Notes: generated from the letters alone by a model not told the origin. DNA of 9,555 nt from Candidatus Sifarchaeum marinoarchaea (GCA_016294985.1 JAECRW010000054.1:1-9555), one strand, 5' to 3'; shown: positions 1-5,858, numbered from the stretch's first letter. Made by a program: numbers and translations.

Positions 1-338
1 GCCACATCGGACGTCACATGGATCTCTATGAAATACCAAGAATCGTTTTGAAAAAGATACCTGGTTTGGAATTAGTTGAAATGGAACGTAACAAAGAAAA
101 TGCGCGATGCTGTGGAGCAGGCGGAGGAGTTCGCTCAGGCTTTAGGGATCTTTCAAGGAGCCTTGCAGATAGAAGACTAAAAGATGCAGAAGAAACGAGG
201 GCCGAGATATTGACTACTGCATGCCCATTTTGTACCTACAATTTAAGAGAATCAGTAGATAGAAATGGAACCGATATAGAGATGCTTGATTTCCCTGAAC
301 TATTTTTAAGGCTCATTAAAAAAAAGGAGCAGTATTAA
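1..338 (+). CDS. CCG-domain iron-sulfur protein (HdrB/HdrD/GlpC-like), C-terminal part
   Basis: Only the C-terminal end is in the window; the frame is open to base 3 and starts mid-protein with HIGRH, which fits the C-H-x-G-R-H stretch of the second cysteine-rich repeat of this family. An internal Met at base 18 is not the true start. Visible family motifs are the CCG signature with following Gly run (CCGAGGG, bases 108-128) and the closing C-P-F-C pair (from base 222), so the window holds most of one C-X(n)-CCG-X(n)-CXXC repeat. In HdrB/HdrD such repeats bind a non-cubane [4Fe-4S] cluster that reduces disulfides or passes electrons; related proteins act in GlpC, lactate utilisation and FAD-linked oxidoreductase complexes. 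Which of these it belongs to depends on upstream sequence. It converges on the next gene across 29 bases that include a short T-rich stretch (351-369), perhaps a shared terminator. Confidence 0.87.
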   Translation, partial: HIGRHMDLYEIPRIVLKKIPGLELVEMERNKENARCCGAGGGVRSGFRDLSRSLADRRLKDAEETRAEILTTACPFCTYNLRESVDRNGTDIEMLDFPELFLRLIKKKEQY

Positions 339-367
339 GTGTTTGTTGGAGACAATTCGCTTTTATT

Positions 368-1354
368 TTAGAAGGAAATTTTCGTCCCAATGTTATTCTC
401 TTTTGCTACTAGATATGCATGTTTTGCAGCACTTGCATCCTGAATTGCCATGCCAACCGATTTAAAAAATGTGATTTCATCCTCTGACGTTCTTCCATCC
501 TTTTGACCAATGACTAATTCGCCCAATTCTGCGTATATATGATCCTTTGTTATTTCACCATTATTTAGTGGTATAATGAGGTCACCAGCTTCACTAAAAG
601 ACGCTTCAAAAGAATCAACGACTATCTTTGCCTTTTTTACCGTAATGACGTCAACTTCTTGCATTTCAGGAGTATATGACCCGATGCCATTGATATGCGT
701 ACCCGGTTTTATCCAATCGCCAGAAAATGTAGGAGTTTTCGACCATGTAGCTGTTAAAACTATATCGGCATCTTCAACAGCTTCTTTGCTGCTCTTTGCT
801 ACGCTTACAGGAGTATTCAATTTGTCGATCATTTTTTTTGCAAATGCCTCTAGCCTCTCTATTGGATCAATAGAATATACTTTCGCCTCTTCAATAGGTC
901 TTACTTCACATACCGCCCATAATTGCGTGGCTGCTTGAACTCCTGCGCCGATAAGACCCACTTTTTTGGCATATTTCCTTGCTAAATATTTAGTCGCAAC
1001 TCCACTAACGCCTCCTGTTCTCATAGCTGTTAGATAACTTCCGTCCATAATGCTAAGAATCTGTCCAGTTTTTGGATCAATCAAGAGAACCGCGGCATGA
1101 ATTGTTGGGAGATTGTAGAGCTGTGGATTATTTTTGAATACAGATACAACTTTACAGCTCATAGCCTCCATTTGTTCTAAATATGCTGGCATAAAAAGAA
1201 TAATACCTTCCTCTTTTTCGACTTCTATCGGAACTCTTAGTGGAACTTTTGCAGTTTTCCTAGCAAACTCATCAAATGCTTGCTCAACAACATTAATTGC
1301 ATCGGTCATTGTTAAAACGGACTCTAAATCTGAACGAGAAAGGAATAGCACCAT
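368..1354 (-). CDS. Ornithine cyclodeaminase/mu-crystallin family NAD(P)-dependent dehydrogenase
   Basis: A 328-residue cytosolic enzyme, the usual family length. I chose ATG 1354 because a GAGGT Shine-Dalgarno sits 7 nt upstream and MVLFLSRSDL is a typical family start; a longer reading to 1462 adds 36 residues that would run through the TATA box. Seen: substrate-side Arg40 and Lys68 (SCKVVS), the LTAMRTG segment (109-114), and the Rossmann motif GAGVQA (136-141). Known members include ornithine cyclodeaminase, archaeal alanine dehydrogenase, ketimine reductase (mu-crystallin) and opine-type enzymes. The position that carries the catalytic Asp in true ornithine cyclodeaminases (G-A-D-x-P-G-K) reads G-S-Y-T-P-E-M here (225-231), so I would not call it a cyclodeaminase; an imine reductase or amino-acid dehydrogenase role is more likely. 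No pathway partner is adjacent. Confidence 0.9.
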   Translation of the reverse strand: MVLFLSRSDLESVLTMTDAINVVEQAFDEFARKTAKVPLRVPIEVEKEEGIILFMPAYLEQMEAMSCKVVSVFKNNPQLYNLPTIHAAVLLIDPKTGQILSIMDGSYLTAMRTGGVSGVATKYLARKYAKKVGLIGAGVQAATQLWAVCEVRPIEEAKVYSIDPIERLEAFAKKMIDKLNTPVSVAKSSKEAVEDADIVLTATWSKTPTFSGDWIKPGTHINGIGSYTPEMQEVDVITVKKAKIVVDSFEASFSEAGDLIIPLNNGEITKDHIYAELGELVIGQKDGRTSEDEITFFKSVGMAIQDASAAKHAYLVAKENNIGTKISF

Positions 1355-1401
1355 TTTTCTAACCTCAAATTGCAGTAACTTCCCTATACTTATCGTTTTA
1401 C

Positions 1402-1410
1402 TAAATAAAT
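1402..1410 (-). promoter_or_regulatory. TATA box of the OCD-family gene
   Basis: On the minus strand the sequence reads ATTTATTTA, close to the archaeal TATA consensus. Counting about 26 nt downstream puts the transcript start near 1378-1380, giving a leader of about 25 nt that holds the GAGGT site before ATG 1354. The spacing supports the chosen start. Confidence 0.5.
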
Positions 1411-1421
1411 GGTTGTGTTCA

Positions 1422-1442
1422 AAATGGAATCGTTTTCCATTT
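1422..1442. promoter_or_regulatory. Perfect inverted repeat upstream of the OCD-gene TATA box (candidate operator)
   Basis: AAATGGAA and TTCCATTT form perfect 8-bp arms around a 5-bp spacer. The site lies 11 bp upstream of the TATA box on the minus strand, where an archaeal activator or a repressor overlapping the BRE would bind. It has no T-tract, so a terminator is unlikely. Regulator unknown. Confidence 0.45.
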
Positions 1443-1546
1443 GGCTCGTGAAGGAATGACAAATCATCTATCCGACAAAAAGTGATATATTTCGAAGTAA
1501 ACTGGCAAAAGCACGTTTTTACTTATACTATACTCTCAGTCTTAGT

Positions 1547-1555
1547 TTAAATTTG
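1547..1555 (+). promoter_or_regulatory. Possible TATA box of the 57-residue gene
   Basis: TTTAAATTT lies about 70 nt before ATG 1622, which predicts a leader near 45 nt. A second AT-rich site, GTATAAT at 1597-1603, is too close to the ATG unless the transcript is leaderless, which the good SD argues against. The choice between the two is uncertain. Confidence 0.3.
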
Positions 1556-1621
1556 CAAATGCAGTTGGCTATACTGATGTAACTCCATTACTTGCTGTAT
1601 AATGAAACTTGAGGATCAAAA

Positions 1622-1795
1622 ATGTCAGACGAAGAGTTAAAAAGCAAAGTAAAGGAACTTTCTGACAAATGGAAAGAAAATAGGGATTACCAATATATTC
1701 ACGAGGCACTACGTACTGCTAAGAAGATTAAAGCCGATAAAGTCCAAGTGTTTTTAGCAATATTACACGACATTGCCGAAGTATGTGCAAGGTGA
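1622..1795 (+). CDS. Small 57-residue helical protein of unknown function
   Basis: Starts ATG at 1622 with the SD sequence GAGG (1611-1614) 7 nt upstream, ends TGA at 1793-1795. The product runs from MSDEELKSKV to AEVCAR. It is rich in Lys, Glu and Asp, has no membrane segment and no Cys pair (one Cys near the C terminus), and its heptad-like hydrophobic spacing suggests two or three alpha helices: about residues 3-18, 22-37 and 38-55. I do not recognise a family. It is transcribed away from the OCD-type gene and towards ecfT, and a T-rich stretch follows its stop. The SD, the proper stop and the following terminator make it more than a chance frame, but without homologs the call stays moderate. 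Confidence 0.55.
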   Translation: MSDEELKSKVKELSDKWKENRDYQYIHEALRTAKKIKADKVQVFLAILHDIAEVCAR

Positions 1796-1828
1796 GACTT
1801 GACAAAAAGTAGCTCTAACTCTCTCATT

Positions 1829-1856
1829 GTTTTTCTTAATTATATTTTATTTTTCC
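1829..1856 (+). terminator. T-rich terminator after the 57-residue gene
   Basis: Several T-runs (TTTTTC, ATTTTATTTTTCC) start about 34 nt after the stop at 1795, with no hairpin. This is the usual form of archaeal intrinsic termination. Confidence 0.4.
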
Positions 1857-1868
1857 TGCTTGTTAAAG

Positions 1869-1876
1869 TAAAAAAG
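1869..1876 (-). terminator. T-run terminator after ecfT
   Basis: On the minus strand CGCTTTTTTA follows the ecfT stop codon by only a few bases, giving a run of six T (1870-1875). It would end the ATPase-T transcript and, with the T-rich site on the other strand, insulate the convergent pair. Confidence 0.4.
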
Positions 1877-1879
1877 CGG

Positions 1880-2770
1880 TTAGAAGGGAAGAAGTTGTGC
1901 AATCATAGGAATATAGACGGTCAGTATTTTCGTCCAAAGAGCCACAGTATAGTTTAATTTGAAGTAAAGACAGAAGAGAAACACAATGACTGATATAGCC
2001 AAAAACAAAATTTCCCTTGCATGAATTCCTACATCTTCCATGAAAGTTCGCTTTTCAGGGGCGCCAAACCCTCGACTTTCAATTGCAATTTGTAAATCAT
2101 TCGCCTGACGGAGAAGAATGAGCACCAAGGGTGTTGTAATCGGTATATATGCACGAATAGCTTTTGTAATGAAATTCATCTTGTCTATGTTGAATGCTCG
2201 AAGTTTTTGAGCTTCTACAATCCGGTTCCATGTAGCATCGACCATGGGAACAAAACGAATGGCAGTAACGAGCATAAATGCAAAACTAAAAGGAATCTTA
2301 ATTTTTGTAAGTCCATCCAATAACTTGGACGGTGAGGTGGTCATGATTAGGAGTGGAAGCGCACATACAGCGGTAATAACTCGAACAACGATCATTATCC
2401 CGAAGAGGAAACCTTCTAACGTGAATACACCGAGATCAGCTCCTCCAGCGATCTGATAATGCCATGGTAACGCGAACAGTGGAGTCTGTTTTTCGCCTAG
2501 ACCTACACGCGCGTACATGAACCCCTGAACGACCACTATAAAGATACAAACAAACAGGAAAAGGCGGAAGATTTTAGCAAGATATTTTACCTTTATCTTA
2601 CCAAACTGCCACAAAATCAAAGTATATACAAGCCAAATCAACAACATCAGCAGATCCTCCGTGCGAGTTACAATTAAGACCAAGGGTAGCGTAAGCAGTA
2701 CATAAATTAGTTTTGCAATTGGACTCATTCTGTGCATGAGTGAATCAGCCTTTATGTACTGGATCGTCAT
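1880..2770 (-). CDS. ecfT: ECF transporter transmembrane coupling subunit (EcfT/CbiQ family)
   Basis: A 296-residue integral membrane protein. Hydrophobic segments lie around residues 18-35, 38-54, 66-84, 118-145, 160-175, 208-222 and 252-272. EcfT links the ATPases to the S component through two cytoplasmic coupling helices ending in Ala-Arg-Gly type motifs. The second is canonical (AIESRGFG, 228-235). The first reads AQKLRAF (187-193), with Ala in place of the usual Gly. GTG-like alternatives are not needed: ATG 2770 has GGAGATGA about 7 nt upstream, and that site lies within the 18-nt gap after the ATPase stop. Co-transcription and translational coupling with the ATPase gene are therefore likely. 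Family assignment is firm; nothing in it tells the substrate. Confidence 0.93.
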   Translation of the reverse strand: MTIQYIKADSLMHRMSPIAKLIYVLLTLPLVLIVTRTEDLLMLLIWLVYTLILWQFGKIKVKYLAKIFRLFLFVCIFIVVVQGFMYARVGLGEKQTPLFALPWHYQIAGGADLGVFTLEGFLFGIMIVVRVITAVCALPLLIMTTSPSKLLDGLTKIKIPFSFAFMLVTAIRFVPMVDATWNRIVEAQKLRAFNIDKMNFITKAIRAYIPITTPLVLILLRQANDLQIAIESRGFGAPEKRTFMEDVGIHAREILFLAISVIVFLFCLYFKLNYTVALWTKILTVYIPMIAQLLPF

Positions 2771-2788
2771 ATATTGTTCATCTCCATT

Positions 2789-4525
2789 TTAGAATAACAT
2801 ATAAGCCATATCCTCAACAGAAAGCACACCTTGAGGTATATTATACTCTTGCAACGCGGCTGCTAACTGCGTCATCTGTGGTGGTTTTAGAAACGCCCGT
2901 GTTAATACCTCTTGCTGATAAAACACCTCTCTTGTTGGTCCATCAGCTATTATCTCTCCATCTGCCATGACTATTAGTCTATCAGCGAACTTAGCTACTA
3001 GCGACATATCGTGCGTTATCATAATTACAGTTTTTAACAAGCCTTTATCAAACAGGTCCTTGGCTAAGTTAGCAAGCAAATACCGCCCCAAATAATCTTG
3101 CGCTGTTGTCGGTTCGTCCATGATCAAGATTTCGGGTTTCATGGCTAAGACTGTGGCTACGGCTAACTTTCGTCTGTCTCCAAATGATAGTCGGAATGGA
3201 AATGTATTATATTCTTTTTCGAGACCAACAATTCGTAATGCTTCTAGAACACGTTCCTCCATTTCTTCTTCTGGGACTCCAATATTTTTTAAGCCGAAAC
3301 GAATCTCCTTGTCGGATGAGATTGTAAACAGTTGATAATCTGGATTTTGAAGCACCATTCCTACTTTTTTTGCTACGTCACTAACTTCAAGCTTACTGAG
3401 ATCTTCGTCTCTGTAGAACGCTTTCCCATCTGTTGGCTGTAAAATACCAACGAAATTCTTCACCAAAGTCGTCTTTCCGCTTCCATTTTGGCCAATAATT
3501 CCTACGAATTCTCCTTCATAGATTTTTAGGTTGACGTTTTTTAATGCCTTGATATGTTCATAACCCTTGTAAGAGTAGCCCAAATTTTCAGCAACTAAAA
3601 TAGGCGCGCCTAATTCCTTTTTTCTATCTTCAGGCAAAGCATTTTTGACAGAGAGTTTTCCCTCTTTAAAAAGAGGTTCTATTTTCCCTATTCCTTGATC
3701 AAGTGAGATTTGAGACTCCACTTGAAATCCATTTTCTCGTAATTTTAAGAATAATTGAGAGATATCAGGTGGACGAACACCGTTTTCTTCGAGTAATTCT
3801 GTGTGCCTAAGGACATCTTCTGTTGGTCCATAGTCAACAATGTTACCGTCTCTTAGAATTAATACTTTGTCTGCAAGGTCTATGATCTCTTCCGTTTTAT
3901 GTGTAGCCATAATTGTTGTGATCTTGCGCTCTTTTTTCAACCGATAAATAGCATCAAGCACCTCAACAGTTCCCAATGGATCAAGTTGGGATGTGGGTTC
4001 ATCCAAAACCAATAGTCTTGGATGCATGCACCATGTGGCGGCGAGTGCCACGCGCTGTTTTTGTCCACCAGAGAGTTCTTGAGGCGTTCTATCTTCAAAT
4101 CCAGTGAGTCCTACTATCTTTAGAGCCTCTTTTATACGCCCATGTATTTCTTCTTTTGGCACACCGAAGTTAGCTGGTCCAAAAGCTAAGTCCATATCCA
4201 CAGATGGCATGAGTAACTGTGTTTCAGGATCTTGTAAAACAATGCCAACTGTTTGGGCGGTTTTGTAAACTGGTTGAGTCCAGGGATCTTGTCCAAAAAT
4301 GTTTATACGACCTTTCATTTTCCCGCCCCAAATTCCAGGTCCACAAACTCCCGAAAGCAAAAAACAGAGTGTTGTCTTTCCAGCTCCGTTTGGTCCCAAG
4401 ACGGCAAGAAACTCACCCTCTTTTAAAGAGAAATTAATATTATTTAAGGCAGGACGCTCTGTGCCTTCATATAGATAAGATAAATTTTCGAAGAAAACGG
4501 TCCCTGCCGTAGCTTCGTTTTCCAT
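2789..4525 (-). CDS. ecfA: Fused double ABC ATPase of an ECF transporter (EcfA-EcfA')
   Basis: A 578-residue protein with two ABC domains in tandem, where many ECF systems have two separate subunits. Domain 1 (about 8-240): Walker A GPNGAGKT (44-51), Q-loop Gln98, signature LSGGQ (151-155), Walker B LLVLDEP (171-177), D-loop SQLD, switch His209. A linker (about 245-305) follows. Domain 2 (about 308-540): Walker A GQNGSGKT (345-352), Gln393, signature LSFGD (446-450), Walker B ILIMDEP (466-472), D-loop AQD (475-477), His505. The VLQDPETQLL and VLQNPDYQLF Q-loops are typical of ECF/CbiO ATPases. Both nucleotide-binding halves look intact except the altered second signature, so the two composite ATP sites are unequal. 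It energises import through EcfT. A GGAG SD lies 12 nt before ATG 4525 inside a small hairpin. A C-terminal extension of about 40 residues follows domain 2. Confidence 0.95.
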   Translation of the reverse strand: MENEATAGTVFFENLSYLYEGTERPALNNINFSLKEGEFLAVLGPNGAGKTTLCFLLSGVCGPGIWGGKMKGRINIFGQDPWTQPVYKTAQTVGIVLQDPETQLLMPSVDMDLAFGPANFGVPKEEIHGRIKEALKIVGLTGFEDRTPQELSGGQKQRVALAATWCMHPRLLVLDEPTSQLDPLGTVEVLDAIYRLKKERKITTIMATHKTEEIIDLADKVLILRDGNIVDYGPTEDVLRHTELLEENGVRPPDISQLFLKLRENGFQVESQISLDQGIGKIEPLFKEGKLSVKNALPEDRKKELGAPILVAENLGYSYKGYEHIKALKNVNLKIYEGEFVGIIGQNGSGKTTLVKNFVGILQPTDGKAFYRDEDLSKLEVSDVAKKVGMVLQNPDYQLFTISSDKEIRFGLKNIGVPEEEMEERVLEALRIVGLEKEYNTFPFRLSFGDRRKLAVATVLAMKPEILIMDEPTTAQDYLGRYLLANLAKDLFDKGLLKTVIMITHDMSLVAKFADRLIVMADGEIIADGPTREVFYQQEVLTRAFLKPPQMTQLAAALQEYNIPQGVLSVEDMAYMLF

Positions 4526-4528
4526 GAT

Positions 4529-4547
4529 TCAACTAAACTCCAGTTGA
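4529..4547 (-). promoter_or_regulatory. Hairpin displaying the SD of the ATPase gene
   Basis: TCAACT and AGTTGA form a perfect 6-bp stem around a 7-nt loop. Read on the minus strand the loop is GGAGTTT, which contains the only SD-like sequence before ATG 4525. Linear SD-to-ATG distance is 12 nt, longer than usual; folding the stem removes six of those bases from the path. This may set or tune initiation. Confidence 0.4.
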
Positions 4548-4560
4548 TTGTCGTTTTGAA

Positions 4561-4639
4561 TTACCACAAGGCACCTGGCACCTGGCATCTGAGGTAGTCC
4601 TCTTCTATGGCGCTCCTCACGAGTGGGAGTCGAGATAAT
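4561..4639 (-). pseudogene. Decayed 3' end of a second ECF S-component gene
   Basis: These 79 bases align with the last 72 bases of the intact S gene (4859-4930), at 54 of 72 positions (75%) by my hand alignment, allowing one 7-base insertion. In the matching frame the relic reads I-I-S-T-P-T-R-E-E-R-H-R-R-G-L-P-Q-M-P-G-A against I-I-S-I-P-I-L-E-G-L-H-R-S-G-L-P-K-V-P-G-A. A 7-bp tandem duplication (GGCACCT twice on the plus strand, 4570-4583) then shifts the frame before the old L-W-stop end. Of 18 substitutions, 10 are in third codon positions, so the copy diverged partly under protein-level selection before being lost. No further upstream part of the gene is recognisable. It now lies in the probable leader of the ATPase gene. 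Confidence 0.6.
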
Positions 4640-4661
4640 TGTATGGTCTTTGCGTATCTCT

Positions 4662-4671
4662 CTTATATATC
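4662..4671 (-). promoter_or_regulatory. TATA box for the ATPase-T transcript
   Basis: On the minus strand the sequence reads GATATATAAG. A start about 26 nt downstream, near 4641, would give a leader of about 115 nt that spans the whole S-gene relic. With the S-gene terminator upstream, this promoter would let the ATPase and T genes be expressed separately from the S gene. Confidence 0.45.
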
Positions 4672-4692
4672 TTTTCTATTTTATTTTCAGAA

Positions 4693-4707
4693 AGAAGTTT
4701 GAAAAAG
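4693..4707 (+). repeat. 15-bp dispersed repeat, copy 1
   Basis: AGAAGTTTGAAAAAG occurs exactly here and again at 7912-7926. Both copies are in intergenic DNA on the same strand, flanked by minus-strand genes. Low complexity makes chance possible. Confidence 0.35.
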
Positions 4708-4800
4708 TAGAGCTGTTTGGAGAAGTAGTCTGACACCTGATAGAGACTTCTTATAGTCTATATTCCCACTTCAGTGAAAATGATTTTTGACTGTACAGAA

Positions 4801-4852
4801 AGAAAAAAAGGTAGAGTATGGGTACTCTTGACGTTCTTTTGCAAGAGTACCC
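4801..4852 (-). terminator. Hairpin terminator of the S-component gene
   Basis: GGGTACTCTTG (4820-4830) and CAAGAGTACCC (4842-4852) are perfect 11-bp arms around an 11-nt loop. Read on the minus strand the hairpin begins 6 nt after the S-gene stop, and a run of seven T (4803-4809) follows about 10 nt after the stem. The form resembles a bacterial intrinsic terminator and would end or attenuate the S transcript. It may also protect the 3' end. Confidence 0.65.
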
Positions 4853-4858
4853 CTAATT

Positions 4859-5665
4859 TTACCACAAAGCACCTGGCACTTTCGGCAATCCACTTCTATG
4901 GAGACCTTCAAGGATAGGGATCGAGATAATAGTGATGACAGCCGAGAATGCTGGCCCCCACCAAGAATAGCCTATAAACACCGCATGGGCTAGATCGACA
5001 GGATAAGCAAAGAAGAACCAGTATGGCAGAAAGAACGGTATCAACCACACCATAATTGCGCATATAACTGCAATCAACAGACCAACGTATTTCTTGCCTA
5101 AGCTTTCGACTTCTGCTTCTGTAAAACGTGACCACTCTGGAATATATTTCCATCCAAGAGGACTAAGCATGATTACTAGCCAAGGAATCCAGTACCATCC
5201 ACCTAATGCAAAAAACAAACCAGCGTTTGATGGATTTGAGAATCCAGCGGCCGGTCCGGGTGAGTAATAGGGAAATACTGACCCCCAAATCCCCATACCT
5301 ATAATGACAACAATGCCTAGTGCCCATAATATGCGATTCTGTCCATTCGTCATAAGATAGACCATTACTGCTGGCAAAAGCCCTACAACAAGCACATCTA
5401 TAAGTCCTAAAGGAAATGCAGCTGGTGATAAGAACATACCCAAGAGGCCACCGATAAGTGCTGCTATTAAACCAGCGGGTCCCATAACCAGTGGAGCGAT
5501 AGCTGAGAATGCTACAGAAAGCGGGAGGAAGCCTCCTCCACCCACGTAAGGAAATAGTGGTACAAAAGTTGTCGCTCCTATTAGAGCTCCGTAGATAGCT
5601 ATCCAAGCAATAGACACGCCTGCCGTACGTCCAGGACTTTCTCTCCATTCGTCCCATTCTGACAT
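4859..5665 (-). CDS. ECF transporter substrate-binding membrane subunit (S component), substrate unknown
   Basis: A 268-residue, strongly hydrophobic protein with about seven or eight membrane segments (near residues 18-38, 46-62, 64-80, 86-105, 112-131, 148-169, 193-214, 228-252). The first segment carries A23-I-Y-G-A27-L-I-G-A31, two overlapping AxxxA motifs; in known S components such a motif in helix 1 packs against EcfT. A Gly/Pro-rich loop GGGGFLP (42-48) follows, and aromatic-rich stretches (W157-W162, W206-F219) could line the binding site. It is larger than most vitamin S components (around 180-200 residues). Position upstream of the ATPase and T genes on the same strand gives the role, and the final hairpin ends its transcript. 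ATG 5663-5665 has GAGGGGG about 12 nt upstream. The solute cannot be read: it lacks the CbiM N-terminal metal-binding start, and no salvage gene adjoins. Confidence 0.8.
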   Translation of the reverse strand: MSEWDEWRESPGRTAGVSIAWIAIYGALIGATTFVPLFPYVGGGGFLPLSVAFSAIAPLVMGPAGLIAALIGGLLGMFLSPAAFPLGLIDVLVVGLLPAVMVYLMTNGQNRILWALGIVVIIGMGIWGSVFPYYSPGPAAGFSNPSNAGLFFALGGWYWIPWLVIMLSPLGWKYIPEWSRFTEAEVESLGKKYVGLLIAVICAIMVWLIPFFLPYWFFFAYPVDLAHAVFIGYSWWGPAFSAVITIISIPILEGLHRSGLPKVPGALW

Positions 5666-5734
5666 GTATTTTATGCCCCCTCATTTTTTAAAATCTTTTT
5701 TTAATAGGGTTTGAAAGTCTCTTTATGTACTTCT

Positions 5735-5744
5735 TTTATATATT
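5735..5744 (-). promoter_or_regulatory. TATA box of the S-component gene
   Basis: On the minus strand AATATATAAA lies about 70 nt before ATG 5665. The predicted start near 5713 gives a leader of about 48 nt with the GAGGGGG site. The box is nearly symmetric and could in principle act in the plus direction too, but the aminotransferase gene has a closer candidate. Confidence 0.45.
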
Positions 5745-5782
5745 TCTTTGCGTATTCCTATTTCTGTTTGTAACAATTATTA

Positions 5783-5796
5783 ACGAAATTTAAAAG
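5783..5796 (+). promoter_or_regulatory. BRE/TATA promoter of the HisC-like gene
   Basis: An A-rich BRE-like CGAAA runs into TTTAAAAG (5789-5796). A start about 26 nt later, near 5818, leaves a leader of about 40 nt before ATG 5859. It is divergent from the S-gene promoter about 45 bp away. Confidence 0.45.
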
Positions 5797-5858
5797 GAGT
5801 ATACTGAAATATTTTTCTCTCTCTATATTGTTTCTCAAAAAAGTGTTGAGTGATACCT

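Larger units (their letters stand above)
4526..4858. other. 333-bp gap between the S gene and the ATPase gene
   Basis: No intact gene is seen. From left to right it holds the SD hairpin of the ATPase gene, the relic S-gene end, a minus-strand TATA box, about 125 bp of AT-rich sequence with no recognised content (apart from a 15-bp repeat at 4693-4707), and the S-gene terminator. The gap thus separates two transcription units of one transporter. Confidence 0.6.

Noticed and set aside
576..938. Plus-strand frame antisense to the OCD-family gene
   Set aside because: It mirrors a well-supported enzyme gene and its product is Ser/Thr-rich without any recognisable domain.
1363..1462. N-terminal extension of the OCD-family protein to ATG 1462
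   Set aside because: It would have to be encoded across the TATA box and palindrome, and the family start and SD point to ATG 1354.
4540..4645. Possible riboswitch before the ATPase gene, because the likely leader is about 115 nt and a hairpin forms at 4613-4629
   Set aside because: I recognise no conserved vitamin or metal riboswitch core, and most of the leader is explained as a decayed S-gene end.
4752..4762. Small palindrome TATAG-T-CTATA
   Set aside because: Five-bp AT-rich arms are common by chance and it has no clear relation to a promoter.
4908..5684. Long overlapping minus-strand frames over the S-component gene
   Set aside because: They are out-of-frame readings of the S gene with Arg/Ser/Cys-rich, non-membrane products; the S frame has the membrane helices and family motifs.
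5850..5858. GTG 5850 as start of the HisC-like gene
   Set aside because: The GTG lies inside the SD-like TGAGTGAT that serves ATG 5859, and no SD precedes the GTG.
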